From an uncultured Candidatus Saccharibacteria bacterium (GTDB taxonomy: Bacteria; Patescibacteriota; Saccharimonadia; Saccharimonadales; Saccharimonadaceae): DNA of 14,071 nt. Shown here in pieces: positions 1-8,100 of the stretch. Where the stretch lies: positions 1 through 14,071 of the forward strand of contig CAMZGF010000012.1 in assembly GCA_947306315.1 (NCBI GenBank), in the 5' to 3' direction. Positions within the stretch are counted from its first letter, which is position 1; each line of letters opens with the position of its first letter. A program made the position numbers and the translations under genes. The notes below the pieces were generated by a model, which worked only from the letters and a program-made list of their open reading frames with translations, did not search any database and was not told the DNA's origin.

Positions 1-441
1 GCGAAAGTTGATACCGGTGCTGATTCGTCGTCTATCTGGGCTTCAGATATTGAAGTTATGAAAGACGGAACTCTCACCTTTAAACTGTTTGCCCCTAAAA
101 GTCCTTATTATAATGGCGAAATCCTAAAAAGCAAAGAATATACCGTATCAGTAATTAGAAGCAGTAACGGTATGGAACAAATCCGTTATCGCACAACGCT
201 TCCAATTAAAATCGGCAGCCACACAGTTAAGGCAGCATTGACTTTAGCAGACAGAAGTCGTAATCACTTCCCAATACTTATCGGTCGCAGAACAATCTCA
301 GGGAAATTCCTCGTAGATGTCAGCAAAGTGGAAGTCGAACGACCTGATGCTATAAAATCTAAATCACTCAATAAAGAGTTAGATAAAGATCCATATAAGT
401 TTCATAAGAAATATATTGAAAAGTCAAATAAGTCTAAATAG
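1..441 (+). CDS. Retropepsin-like protease, RimB/COG4067 type (5' partial)
   Basis: The frame is open from base 1, so the true start lies upstream; 146 residues and the TAG stop are visible. Residues 2-8 read KVDTGAD, and the DTGA is the catalytic signature of retropepsin-type aspartic proteases. The family (PF05618/COG4067) was long annotated as 'ATP-dependent zinc protease' and is characteristically encoded beside RimK. Later segments such as GEILKSKEY (19-27 after the first visible ATG at 58) and a PILIGRRTISGKFLVDVSK stretch, resembling the family's LIGR..L.G...VD motif, fit its usual C-terminal half. Family members are about 150-170 residues, so probably only a short N-terminal piece is missing. 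The C-terminus is lysine-rich and its last 26 bases overlap rimK, implying co-transcription. In Pseudomonas the RimB homologue works with RimK in regulating ribosomal protein S6 glutamation; the same role here is inferred. An ATG at base 58 would remove the catalytic Asp and is not the start. Confidence 0.85.
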   Translation, partial: AKVDTGADSSSIWASDIEVMKDGTLTFKLFAPKSPYYNGEILKSKEYTVSVIRSSNGMEQIRYRTTLPIKIGSHTVKAALTLADRSRNHFPILIGRRTISGKFLVDVSKVEVERPDAIKSKSLNKELDKDPYKFHKKYIEKSNKSK

Positions 442-1345
442 GATAGCTATTCTATCGAACGGTAACGCAAACTATTCTACCAAGCGCCTCGTCGAGGAAG
501 CAGAGAAGCGTGGTCACGAAGTTAAAGTGATCAAATATAAGAACTGTTATATCTCACTTGACGAAAAACACCCTGATATTTTCTATAAAGGCAAAAAGCT
601 TGATAGATTTGATGCGATTTTACCTCGTATTTCAAACGGCATGACTCGCTATGGTTGTGCAATTGTTCGCCAATTCGAAATGCAAGGAGTATGGACAACT
701 TCTAGTTCAATTGCAATCACCCGTGCTCGCGATAAATTGCGTGCCGCTCAGATTCTCACAAAAGCAGGCATTAATACGCCAAAAACATTCGTTTCACGCA
801 ATACCACTGATATCGATGCGCTTCTTGACCATATTGGCGTACCAATGATCATCAAACTTGCTACCGGTACTCACGGCAATGGTGTCGTACTTGCAGATAC
901 TAAAAAGGCTGCAAAATCCGCCCTCCAAGCTTTCTATCTTTATAACGAAGACGGAACAAACGTTCTCCTCCAAGAATACATCAAAGAGTCAGCCGGTACC
1001 GATATTCGTGCTTTCGTTGTTGGCTCAAAGGTCGTCGCTTCAATGCAACGCCAATCACTTGACGATGATTTTCGCTCAAACCTCCACAAAGGCGGCGAAG
1101 GCAAAATCATCAAACTTACTGACGAAGAGAAAAAGATTGCAGTTCGCGCAGCAAAAGCTATGGGTCTACATATCGCCGGCGTCGATCTCATGCGCTCAAA
1201 CCGTGGTCCATTGATTCTCGAAGTTAACGCTTCTCCAGGATTTGGCATTGAACGCGTTACTGGCCGCAACGTTGCTGCTCCAATTATTGACTACATTGAA
1301 CACAACGCAGCTCGTAGAAATACTAAAGACCGCGTTGGTGCTTAA
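416..1345 (+). CDS. rimK: RimK-family ATP-grasp alpha-L-glutamate ligase
   Basis: 309 residues, close to E. coli RimK (300). RimK adds glutamates to the C-terminus of ribosomal protein S6; relatives make other glutamate-capped products, so the exact acceptor is open. The N-terminal pre-ATP-grasp domain begins IAILSNGN at 10-17. AITRARDKL (100-108) matches the family's 'AI.R.RDK' entry to the ATP-grasp fold. Nucleotide and metal motifs follow: K147 in MIIKLATGTHGNGV, E187 in LLQEYI, D196 and R198 in TDIRAF, the LHKGGEG loop (223-229), D257 in GVDLMRS, and E269/N271 in LILEVNASPG. The start is TTG at 416, overlapping the upstream protease frame by 26 nt; no ATG or GTG lies nearby in frame upstream of the conserved region and only a weak purine-rich Shine-Dalgarno is visible. 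The overlap implies a shared mRNA. A terminator lies 8 nt after the stop. Confidence 0.93.
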   Translation: MKSQISLNRIAILSNGNANYSTKRLVEEAEKRGHEVKVIKYKNCYISLDEKHPDIFYKGKKLDRFDAILPRISNGMTRYGCAIVRQFEMQGVWTTSSSIAITRARDKLRAAQILTKAGINTPKTFVSRNTTDIDALLDHIGVPMIIKLATGTHGNGVVLADTKKAAKSALQAFYLYNEDGTNVLLQEYIKESAGTDIRAFVVGSKVVASMQRQSLDDDFRSNLHKGGEGKIIKLTDEEKKIAVRAAKAMGLHIAGVDLMRSNRGPLILEVNASPGFGIERVTGRNVAAPIIDYIEHNAARRNTKDRVGA

Positions 1346-1352
1346 GATAAAC

Positions 1353-1383
1353 AAGAGCTTCGGTTTTACCAGAAGCTCTTTTT
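1353..1383 (+). terminator. Rho-independent terminator after rimK
   Basis: A perfect 9-bp stem, AAGAGCTTC paired with GAAGCTCTT, closes a 10-base loop and runs into TTTTT. It lies 7 bases after the rimK stop codon. The reverse strand has a weaker T-run (CTCTTGTTTAT), so it may also stop transcription coming from comEC. Confidence 0.9.
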
Positions 1384-1384
1384 G

Positions 1385-1393
1385 TGATACAAT
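1385..1393 (+). promoter_or_regulatory. Extended -10 promoter of the 1400 membrane protein (leaderless)
   Basis: TGATACAAT is an extended -10 (TG at 1385-1386, hexamer TACAAT 1388-1393). Counting +7 from the hexamer puts the start of transcription at base 1400, the A of the ATG. A partial -35, TTTACC, sits 17 bases upstream inside the rimK terminator loop. There is no room for a ribosome binding site. Confidence 0.7.
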
Positions 1394-1399
1394 AAGCTT

Positions 1400-1852
1400 A
1401 TGGTAATTATCCTAGCGCTCGTATTATTATTTGCAGCGTTCTATTTCCTGAAAAAACATGTTGGCCCAGCACATCTAGCTGTTATCGCCGGCATTTCAGT
1501 TTATGATTCGTTTGGCAAAAACATTGCCGAAGGAATCCATCATATTGCAAAGTCTGCCCCAGTCGGGCTACTTGAAGTTACCGTATTTCTAATTTTAGTG
1601 CTTGGTCTTCCTATGCTTCTTTATTTAAGGTCCTCGCGTGGAGGTATTTTTGGCATCCTTCGCATTACCGAGGCTGCAATTTTCGCAGCACTTTTGGTTT
1701 CGCTCTGCTCTTGGTGCATCGCATACTTCATTCCTCTCGACGGACTCAGCCAAAACATCTTGAGTTTCATTGAAGCATACAAGGGGATTATTATGATCGC
1801 CGGTATCGCCTTTGCTTACTTTGATATTCTTATGTATCGAGACGAAAAGTAG
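1400..1852 (+). CDS. Small polytopic membrane protein, family not recognised
   Basis: 150 residues with about four hydrophobic segments, near 1-17, 58-77, 90-112 and 125-143. There is a conserved-looking soluble or amphipathic loop GPAHLAVIAGISVYDSFGK (22-40) and a short charged tail, MYRDEK. The four-helix layout recalls small CvpA-like proteins, but I see no diagnostic motif, so no function is assigned. The ATG at 1400 lies exactly seven bases after the end of an extended -10 hexamer, so the mRNA is predicted to be leaderless. Codon use resembles the neighbouring genes (mixed NNC/NNT endings, few rare codons), which supports this strand as the coding one across 1625-1852, where the comEC frame is also open on the other strand. 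A membrane location is inferred from hydrophobicity only. Confidence 0.8.
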   Translation: MVIILALVLLFAAFYFLKKHVGPAHLAVIAGISVYDSFGKNIAEGIHHIAKSAPVGLLEVTVFLILVLGLPMLLYLRSSRGGIFGILRITEAAIFAALLVSLCSWCIAYFIPLDGLSQNILSFIEAYKGIIMIAGIAFAYFDILMYRDEK

Positions 1853-2815
1853 ACAGGCAATTATTACATAAAGAGCCAAGAAAACTGGATTATTTTTCTC
1901 AATTTCGAATAAAAACTCGGTTCTATCATAAAGTTCAGAAACGACTCGAAAATGATAAAAAAGCACTATCTCTGCAATCTTTCCAACCATCGTCGCAAAA
2001 ATTGAAAAATGGAACAAACCTAATACTCCGACAAAAAACACTGCGCCCATCGCAAAAGGAATCGTCGGTAGAATTAAAAGATTTGCAAACAGCGAAACTA
2101 AATTCAATGAACCGAAATAATATAGCTGGATTGGAAGACAAGCAATAATCGCTGAAAGCGATGAAAGAATTGTTGATCCGAAAAGCCCAGGTTTATCACG
2201 CCCATAAAAATACCGCACCAAAACTGGCACAATCACCACGACACCAGAATATGCTAACATCGAAAGCTGAAACGAAACATTAGTCAAATAATATGGATCT
2301 ATAAGAAGGCAGAACCCGAGTGTCAGAATTATCGTTCGACTGACTTTTTGCCTTCTTCCAAAATACCACGCAACAAGCGAAAGAACCGCAACGAACGACG
2401 CGCGCACGATAGATGGTGAAATGCCAATTATAAAAATATATAAAACTAGCAATAAAATAGAAAAATAAAAAGCTGCAAATCTCGATATCTTCTCAAACAG
2501 CTTCCTCGATGCGCCAATAATAATCGATAAATGTGTACCAGAGACAACAATAATGTGCGCCAAACCAACCGCCTTCATCTTATTTTCAAACCCGCTCGGA
2601 AGCTCAGATTTCTCACCAAGTAGATATCCAAAACCAAGTCCAGAGATTTCTTCTGAAACATATTCGTTAACCGAATTTTTAAAACTAGCTTTTATTTCAG
2701 AATCGACATTCTGATTTTTATTATTTTTCTCCTGCGGTATAAAAAGATTAAAAAATAGCGCAAAAATAATACTCGTAATCGAAATAATAATTAGAATATT
2801 TTCTTTTCTAAGCAC
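1625..2815 (-). CDS. comEC: ComEC/Rec2-type DNA uptake channel, competence domain only
   Basis: ComEC carries single-stranded DNA through the cytoplasmic membrane during natural transformation. The competence-domain core is clear: GFGYLLGEKSELP (61-73, the family's 'GLLLGDRSGL'), GLAHIIVVSGTHLSIIIG (84-101, the 'HLLAISGLH' signature with H87, S92, G93 and H95), PSIVRASF (134-141) and DPYYLTNVSFQLSMLAYSG (173-191). There is one N-terminal helix and about six to eight later helices. The N-terminal OB-fold domain (DUF4131) and the C-terminal metallo-beta-lactamase domain of long ComEC proteins are absent; reduced ComEC forms occur in CPR bacteria. The start is GTG at 2815, with GGAGG four bases upstream (2820-2824). 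Residues 322-396 lie antisense to the 1400-1852 gene. The last helix ends near 326, and the roughly 68-residue polar, Cys-containing tail after it looks like read-through rather than a domain, so the true functional end may be near 1835. Confidence 0.85.
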   Translation of the reverse strand: MLRKENILIIISITSIIFALFFNLFIPQEKNNKNQNVDSEIKASFKNSVNEYVSEEISGLGFGYLLGEKSELPSGFENKMKAVGLAHIIVVSGTHLSIIIGASRKLFEKISRFAAFYFSILLLVLYIFIIGISPSIVRASFVAVLSLVAWYFGRRQKVSRTIILTLGFCLLIDPYYLTNVSFQLSMLAYSGVVVIVPVLVRYFYGRDKPGLFGSTILSSLSAIIACLPIQLYYFGSLNLVSLFANLLILPTIPFAMGAVFFVGVLGLFHFSIFATMVGKIAEIVLFYHFRVVSELYDRTEFLFEIEKNNPVFLALYVIIACLLFVSIHKNIKVSKGDTGDHNNPLVCFNETQDVLAESVERNEVCDAPRAERNQKCCENCSLGNAKDAKNTSTRGP

Positions 2816-2819
2816 AGAA

Positions 2820-2846
2820 CCTCCTTAACGGCTCCACATATTATCA
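2820..2846 (-). promoter_or_regulatory. comEC promoter and ribosome binding site
   Basis: On the minus strand TGATAATAT (2846-2838) is an extended -10. TTGATT 18 bases upstream of the hexamer (2867-2862) could be the -35. Predicted transcription start is about 2831, giving a 16-nt leader that contains GGAGG (2824-2820) four bases before the GTG. The layout is the same as for the surface protein gene at 10886. Confidence 0.6.
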
Positions 2847-2981
2847 AAAAAAAAATTATAAAATCAACCTCAAACGTTTTGATTAGATAGAAACCAAAAG
2901 GAAAAACTAAAATATACTCACTAGTCAGTAAAAAATATCAACACATAACGTTAACTACCTCTTTAAAAAACGTCCATTTTT

Positions 2982-3009
2982 TTGAAAAATACAAAAAATA
3001 TGTTAAAAT
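2982..3009 (+). promoter_or_regulatory. Promoter of the RNA methyltransferase gene (leaderless)
   Basis: TTGAAA at 2982-2987, a 16-base spacer and the extended -10 TGTTAAAAT (3001-3009). Counting +7 from the hexamer gives 3016, exactly the A of the ATG. There is no Shine-Dalgarno. The sequence between this promoter and the divergent comEC promoter (about 2868-2981) is A/T-rich; the only symmetry seen is an 8-bp AAACGTTT palindrome near 2872-2879. Confidence 0.7.
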
Positions 3010-3015
3010 ATACAT

Positions 3016-4227
3016 ATGTCTAGAAACCGCAGAAATCGTAAGCTGAACGAAAAAATCACCCTTGAAAAACCGGTTGATATCGAGAAACTTACACCCACCG
3101 GCCAGGGAATCGCAACACTTTCTGACGGCAAAAAAATTTTTCTCTGGAATACCCTTCCGGGTGAAACCATAAAATCTTTTACTAAAACAAAAGAAAAATC
3201 GAGTTTTATTGAAGGCATTGCCACTGAAATAATTAACGCCTCAAAAGATCGTATTGAACCAAAAGACGAGCAATTTCTTTCGACTTCGCCATGGCAAATT
3301 ATGACCGACGAAGCTGAAGTCCGAGAAAAAACCAATGTCCTAAAGGAGCTCTTCAGGAACCTTTGGAATAATAAGATAGATTTCAACCAAAGTCCAAAAA
3401 CCTGGCATTATCGCAACAAAATGGAGTACTCGCTCTACTATAATTTTGAAACCGAAAAAATCGAGCCAGCAATTCATCCACGTGGCTCACATACAAAAAC
3501 GCCAATTAAAAATAGCTCGATTGAAAAGATCGAAATTTGGCAAAAAGCAAAAGAAATTGTCGACGAGCTTAACAAAAATGGTGACGAAGCAAAAAATTAT
3601 CAATCATTATTACTTCGCGCAAATAAAAACGGCAAAGTCGAAGGTGGCCTATATAAAAAAGGCGAACCACATCAAAAATTCAATAATCTAACAGATGAAA
3701 TCCTTAGCAATACTTACTCATATTCACCAAACGGATTCTTCCAAATTAACCTCGAAATTTACGAAATCGCTTTAAAGAAAATTAAAGATATTATCGACAA
3801 AACTGAAACTAAAAAAGTTCTTGATTTATATTCTGGTGTCGGCACAATTGGCCTTTCAGTTGCAAGGGATAAAGAATTGATTCTCGTTGAAGTAGATAAA
3901 TCTGCTTATGAAGAACTCGAGAATAACTGCAGAGATCTCGCTTCCGCAACACCAGTACTCGCAAAATCTGAAGACGCACTTTCTTATATTGAACCTGAAA
4001 TGGTCGTAATTCTCGATCCACCACGCGCAGGTTGCGATAAAAAACTCATCGAAAAACTCATCGAAGAAAAACCAGAAAAAATTATATATCTTTCCTGCAA
4101 TCCAATCACTCAAGTCCGCGATGTCGAGTTACTTGTTGAAGCTGGAGCAAAAATCGAATCAATCGAAGCATTCAATTTCTTCCCACATACGCCACATATT
4201 GAATCACTCGTCACACTTACTTTCTAA
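3016..4227 (+). CDS. TrmA/RlmD-family RNA (uracil-5-)-methyltransferase
   Basis: 403 residues; an S-adenosylmethionine-dependent enzyme that methylates C5 of a uridine in 23S rRNA or tRNA. A basic N-terminus and a TRAM-like RNA-binding domain (about 14-72) precede the Rossmann methyltransferase. Visible motifs: FFQIN (241-245, the family's 'FFQVN'), motif I VLDLYSGVGTIGL (268-280), acidic D294 in VEVD, motif IV LDPPRAG (333-339), nucleophile C361 in YLSCNP, and the terminal FFPHTPHIES with the general-base E396. The Fe-S cluster cysteines that many RlmD proteins carry after the TRAM domain are missing: the aligned stretch IEPKDEQFLSTSPWQ (80-94) has none, and the only Cys residues are 305, 340 and 361. 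The substrate (U747, U1939 or tRNA U54) cannot be read from sequence. The ATG sits at the predicted transcription start. The gene stands alone, divergent from comEC. Confidence 0.92.
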   Translation: MSRNRRNRKLNEKITLEKPVDIEKLTPTGQGIATLSDGKKIFLWNTLPGETIKSFTKTKEKSSFIEGIATEIINASKDRIEPKDEQFLSTSPWQIMTDEAEVREKTNVLKELFRNLWNNKIDFNQSPKTWHYRNKMEYSLYYNFETEKIEPAIHPRGSHTKTPIKNSSIEKIEIWQKAKEIVDELNKNGDEAKNYQSLLLRANKNGKVEGGLYKKGEPHQKFNNLTDEILSNTYSYSPNGFFQINLEIYEIALKKIKDIIDKTETKKVLDLYSGVGTIGLSVARDKELILVEVDKSAYEELENNCRDLASATPVLAKSEDALSYIEPEMVVILDPPRAGCDKKLIEKLIEEKPEKIIYLSCNPITQVRDVELLVEAGAKIESIEAFNFFPHTPHIESLVTLTF

Positions 4228-4250
4228 AACTATTTAACATAACCTTTTTG

Positions 4251-4259
4251 TGCTATAAT
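4251..4259 (+). promoter_or_regulatory. Extended -10 promoter of gpsA (leaderless)
   Basis: TGCTATAAT (4251-4259) is a perfect extended -10. Counting +7 gives base 4266, the A of the second in-frame ATG, so this ATG and not the one at 4248 (which lies upstream of the -10) is the start. No convincing -35 is present. Confidence 0.75.
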
Positions 4260-4265
4260 AGTCTC

Positions 4266-5111
4266 ATGAAGATTACTATTTTTGGCGCCGGCGCGTTTGG
4301 TACTGCGCTCGGAAACATTCTAGAGGAAAACGGCCACCAAATCGAATTTTATGATCCGGTAAAATATCCAGACAAAAGCCTCACTGCCGCAATTGAAAAT
4401 AGCGAGGTTTATCTTCTTGCCGTTCCATCAAGTGCTGCACCAAAATTACTTCTCTTCCTACCACATGACAAACCTCTTATTTGTGCAAGCAAAGGTTTTC
4501 TCACTTCAATTTCATTCACCCCATGGGGAGAAAACTTCTCAGTCATGTCTGGCGGCGCATTTGCTGCAGATCTGAATGAAAAACACCCTTCAGTTCTTAC
4601 CGCAACCAGCCCGTTAATTGAACAATTATTCAAAACTTCATGGCTTACTTTTGACGAAACGACCGACAAAGCAGGAGTTATGATGTGTGGCGCATTGAAG
4701 AACATCTACGCTATTGGTTCCGGCTACTGGGGCCTAAAATACGGAACAACCGATTTTGATGATTACATCAATTCATGTCTCTTCGAGATGAAAACTATTC
4801 TTCTTCATAATGGCTGCGATCCCGAAACTGTTGATTTATCTTGCGGACTTCGTGACCTTGTTATTACTTGTGCATCTCCAAAGTCAAGAAACTATGATTT
4901 TGGCGCAAAACTAAGAAATGAACCTGAACTCGGGAATAAATACTTCAGTGGCGACATTAAGACTGGAACAATCGAAGGCCTCGGTGCAATTGCTTCAATT
5001 TCGCACACTCCAAACTTCTCAAAACCTCTAAATACTCCTATTTTGGATCGTATCATCTCACTCGTTAAGAATGAGCCAATCTCTACCGCTGCCACCGAAG
5101 AATCTGCCTAA
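4266..5111 (+). CDS. gpsA: NAD(P)-dependent glycerol-3-phosphate dehydrogenase, GpsA-like
   Basis: 281 residues; GpsA reduces dihydroxyacetone phosphate to sn-glycerol-3-phosphate, the phospholipid backbone precursor. The N-terminal Rossmann motif is GAGAFGTALG (7-16). ASKGF (74-78) matches the family's SKG, and K145 in GALKNIYAIGSGY is the conserved catalytic lysine. LSCGLRDLVITCASPKSRN (191-209) matches 'GLGDL..TC.S..SRN', with D197 and R208. It is shorter than the usual 320-340 residues, the gap falling mostly between the Rossmann fold and SKG. The normally conserved 'SGPSFA' reads MSGGAFA (94-100). Function is likely but the divergence is notable. The start is fixed by the -10 position. 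Neighbouring genes are unrelated in function; the glycosyltransferase at 10961-12241 could use lipid made from the product (inference). Confidence 0.85.
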   Translation: MKITIFGAGAFGTALGNILEENGHQIEFYDPVKYPDKSLTAAIENSEVYLLAVPSSAAPKLLLFLPHDKPLICASKGFLTSISFTPWGENFSVMSGGAFAADLNEKHPSVLTATSPLIEQLFKTSWLTFDETTDKAGVMMCGALKNIYAIGSGYWGLKYGTTDFDDYINSCLFEMKTILLHNGCDPETVDLSCGLRDLVITCASPKSRNYDFGAKLRNEPELGNKYFSGDIKTGTIEGLGAIASISHTPNFSKPLNTPILDRIISLVKNEPISTAATEESA

Positions 5112-5124
5112 TACACCCAGTAAA

Positions 5125-5133
5125 TGATATAAT
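5125..5133 (+). promoter_or_regulatory. Extended -10 promoter of the helicase-nuclease gene (leaderless)
   Basis: TGATATAAT (5125-5133), 14 bases after the gpsA stop codon. Counting +7 gives 5140, exactly the A of the ATG. No -35 or Shine-Dalgarno is seen. Confidence 0.75.
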
Positions 5134-5139
5134 ATATCC

Positions 5140-8100
5140 ATGGGATTAAATAAGAGACAACAGGAAGCAGTAGATTTTTTAAATGGCCCGCTTTTAGTTT
5201 TAGCAGGACCTGGGACAGGAAAGACTCAACTTCTTTCTGCAAAAGTTGCGCACATCTTAGAAGTTACTGACGCTCTTCCAGAAAACATTCTTTGCCTCAC
5301 ATTTACCGAAGCTGGCGCAAATAACATGCGCGAGCGCCTACTTAGTATGATTGGCCCAACCGCTAGTGGCGTCAATATCCATACCTACCACGCTTTCGGT
5401 TCAGATATCTTAGCGCAATATAAAAATTACGCCGAAAATTTTGATCGCAATCTTGATGAACCAATCGACACTGTCACTCAATACAAAATCGTATCTTCAA
5501 TTATCGATAAACTTCCAGAAACTGACATTTTAAAGACGACCGATATTCGTGACATTATTGCAACAATTTCCGAAGCAAAATCCGCTCGCTTAAGCTCCGA
5601 ACAACTAGAGCTCATCGCAAAGACCAACATAAAAGACTCAGAAGAAATGAACCCACGTCTTTCCGAAGTTCTAAAAAATATCATGAAAAACATGAAGTTC
5701 GAAACCGGCAAACCAATCTATGAAGAAGCTGGAAAGATAATCGCAGAATACATTTCAAGTACACCAATCACTGGCAAAATTGAAAAAGAAGCAAACATAT
5801 TCTTGCTTACACTTGACGAAGCGATCAAGGTCGAGGAAGCAAAAGAAAAGCCATCAATTTCTGGACTCACAAAATGGCGCAACACTTTCTTCGAAAAAGA
5901 CGCAAACAATAATTATCGCCTCAAAAATTTCATTGCAAACAAGAAGCTTTTAAGCCTCTCGAATGTCATGCGTGAATATGAAAAATACCTCGAAGAAAAC
6001 AAGCTCTTCGACTTTACTGACATGATTGAACAAGCCGTCCGTATTCTAAAGGAGGATGATGGATTCCGTTTTACCTTACAGGAACGATATCAGTATATTC
6101 TACTCGACGAATTCCAAGACACTAACCCGTCGCAATTTGAGCTCATAAAACTTGTCGCAGCGCCCGAAAAGCCAGACATTATGGCTGTTGGTGATGACGA
6201 CCAGGCTATTTTCGCATTCCAAGGTGCAAACGCTTCGAATCTTATTGATTTCCAAAACGAATTCAACGCCCACCAAATCACCCTCACAGACAATTATCGT
6301 TCAACATCTGAAATTCTAAGCCTTTCAAGAAAAATCGCCGATCAAATCGAAGGTAGCTTTGCTAAAAAACGTGGCATCGACAAAACTCTCACAAGTATCA
6401 GAAATGACGAAATTTTAGATGCGTCTGAAAAAGATTCCTTGCTCGTAAATCGCCATGAATTCAAGGCGGCCGACAGCGAATATGCTTGGGTCGCAGACCA
6501 AATCTCAAATCTTATTAAATCCGGTGAAAAACAATCAGACATCGCAATAATTACGCCAAAACATAAATATATCACTCCGCTTTTGCCATATTTAAAAGCC
6601 CACGAAGAGATTAATATCGCATACGAAAAACGCGAAAACGTACTTGAAGATGAATATATACACGAACTGACACTCCTAGCTCGCTTCATTTATGAATTGT
6701 CGATTGGTAACAATCCATCCTATATGCTTCTTGAAATCCTAACATTCCCATTCTTAGAAATCCCCGCAATCGACGCCGTCATTGCAATGAAAAGCTATTA
6801 TGGTGACGCGCGCCAGGCACTTGAATATCTAAAAAATTCCGAGAGCAAAAAACTAAAATCATTTGCACTCTTCCTTGCCGAAATGACAGCAAAAAGTTTC
6901 AACACGCCACTCGAACAATTCATTGACGAGCTGGCTGGAAGCCAACCGATTGAAATTAGAAAAGACGAAGGCTTCGAAGAATACTACTCTAATTTCATTC
7001 CATTCTACGCAAAAAATGAAGCAAGCTTTAAAGCCTATAATTTATACGAAAACCTCTCGATTCTTCGCGAGCATATTCGCGCCCACATTAAAACCGAGAA
7101 ATCACGCCTAAAAGATTTTATCGACTTTCTCGATGATTACGATGCCGCCGGCGAAGCAATTTTAAACACCTCCCCATACCAAGATTCAACAGACTCAGTT
7201 CAAATACTTACAGCGCATAAATCAAAAGGTCTCGAATTTAAACACGTCTTTATTATTGCGACCGACGATCTTAGCTGGGGTAATAGCAAGGGAAACAATA
7301 ACAAACTTAGTCTACCGAAGAATCTCGAACTAATTCGTCATACTGGACACACTGACGACGAATGTATCCGCCTCTTCTTCGTCGCAATTACTCGCGCAAA
7401 AAAGACTTTAACGATGACAAACTCGAAACAAGATTTCTCTGGCAAAACGCCAAAGCGTCTCGAATATCTTGCCGAATATGAGATTAATGACAACGAAGTC
7501 TGTTCGCCATATCTAAAAAATACTGACGTTTTTGAGCATAATGAAATTTCATCTGATTCAAAACGCGAAGACAGTATCGAAAAGCTATGGATTTCAAACT
7601 ACATGAGACCAGAGCCAGAGCTTCGTCCAATCCTTGAAAAATCCGTAGAAAACTTTACAATGACCGCCTCTGCACTCACAACCTTTGTCGATATCGTCTA
7701 TGCCGGTCCAATTGAGTTTTATAAACGTTATATCCTGAACGGTCCAAGTGAACCAGAGTCACCAAGTATGTTATTCGGAACGTTAATCCATTCAACTTTT
7801 GAAAACGTCACAAACAGGAATCTCTCTAACAACGAAGCGCTCAATTTCTTTAAGTCTGAAGTTGAAAAACTCGATATTGAAGATAAGGAAAAAGAGAAAA
7901 TCTTAGATCGTGGCGAGATTTCTATTCTAGAATCTCTAAAATCATTCCGTAACATTCTCGTTTCAAATAGCGACAATAAAAAAGCAAAAGCTGAAGTGAA
8001 TTTACATGCTGAGCATCTCATGTACAACGGCATCCCAATCACTGGAAAAATCGACCACATAAATATCGATGAAGAAAATAAAACTATCGAAATTTACGAT

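Noticed and set aside
858..1269. Open frames on both strands inside rimK (and similar ones in the helicase gene)
   Set aside because: They are shadows of strongly conserved proteins in another frame, with no initiation signals or coherent products.
2868..2981. Possible operator or short gene between divergent comEC and methyltransferase promoters
   Set aside because: Only A/T-rich sequence and one 8-bp AAACGTTT palindrome were seen; this is too little to call a binding site.
4042..4075. Tandem short repeat (ctcatcgaa twice) in the methyltransferase gene
   Set aside because: It is two copies of a Lys-Leu-Ile-Glu helix segment inside a coding region, with no sign of a functional DNA repeat.
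4248..4265. Upstream ATG of gpsA adding six residues (MCYNSL)
   Set aside because: It lies upstream of the extended -10 hexamer, so it would not be on the mRNA; the GpsA fold begins MKITIFGAG at 4266.
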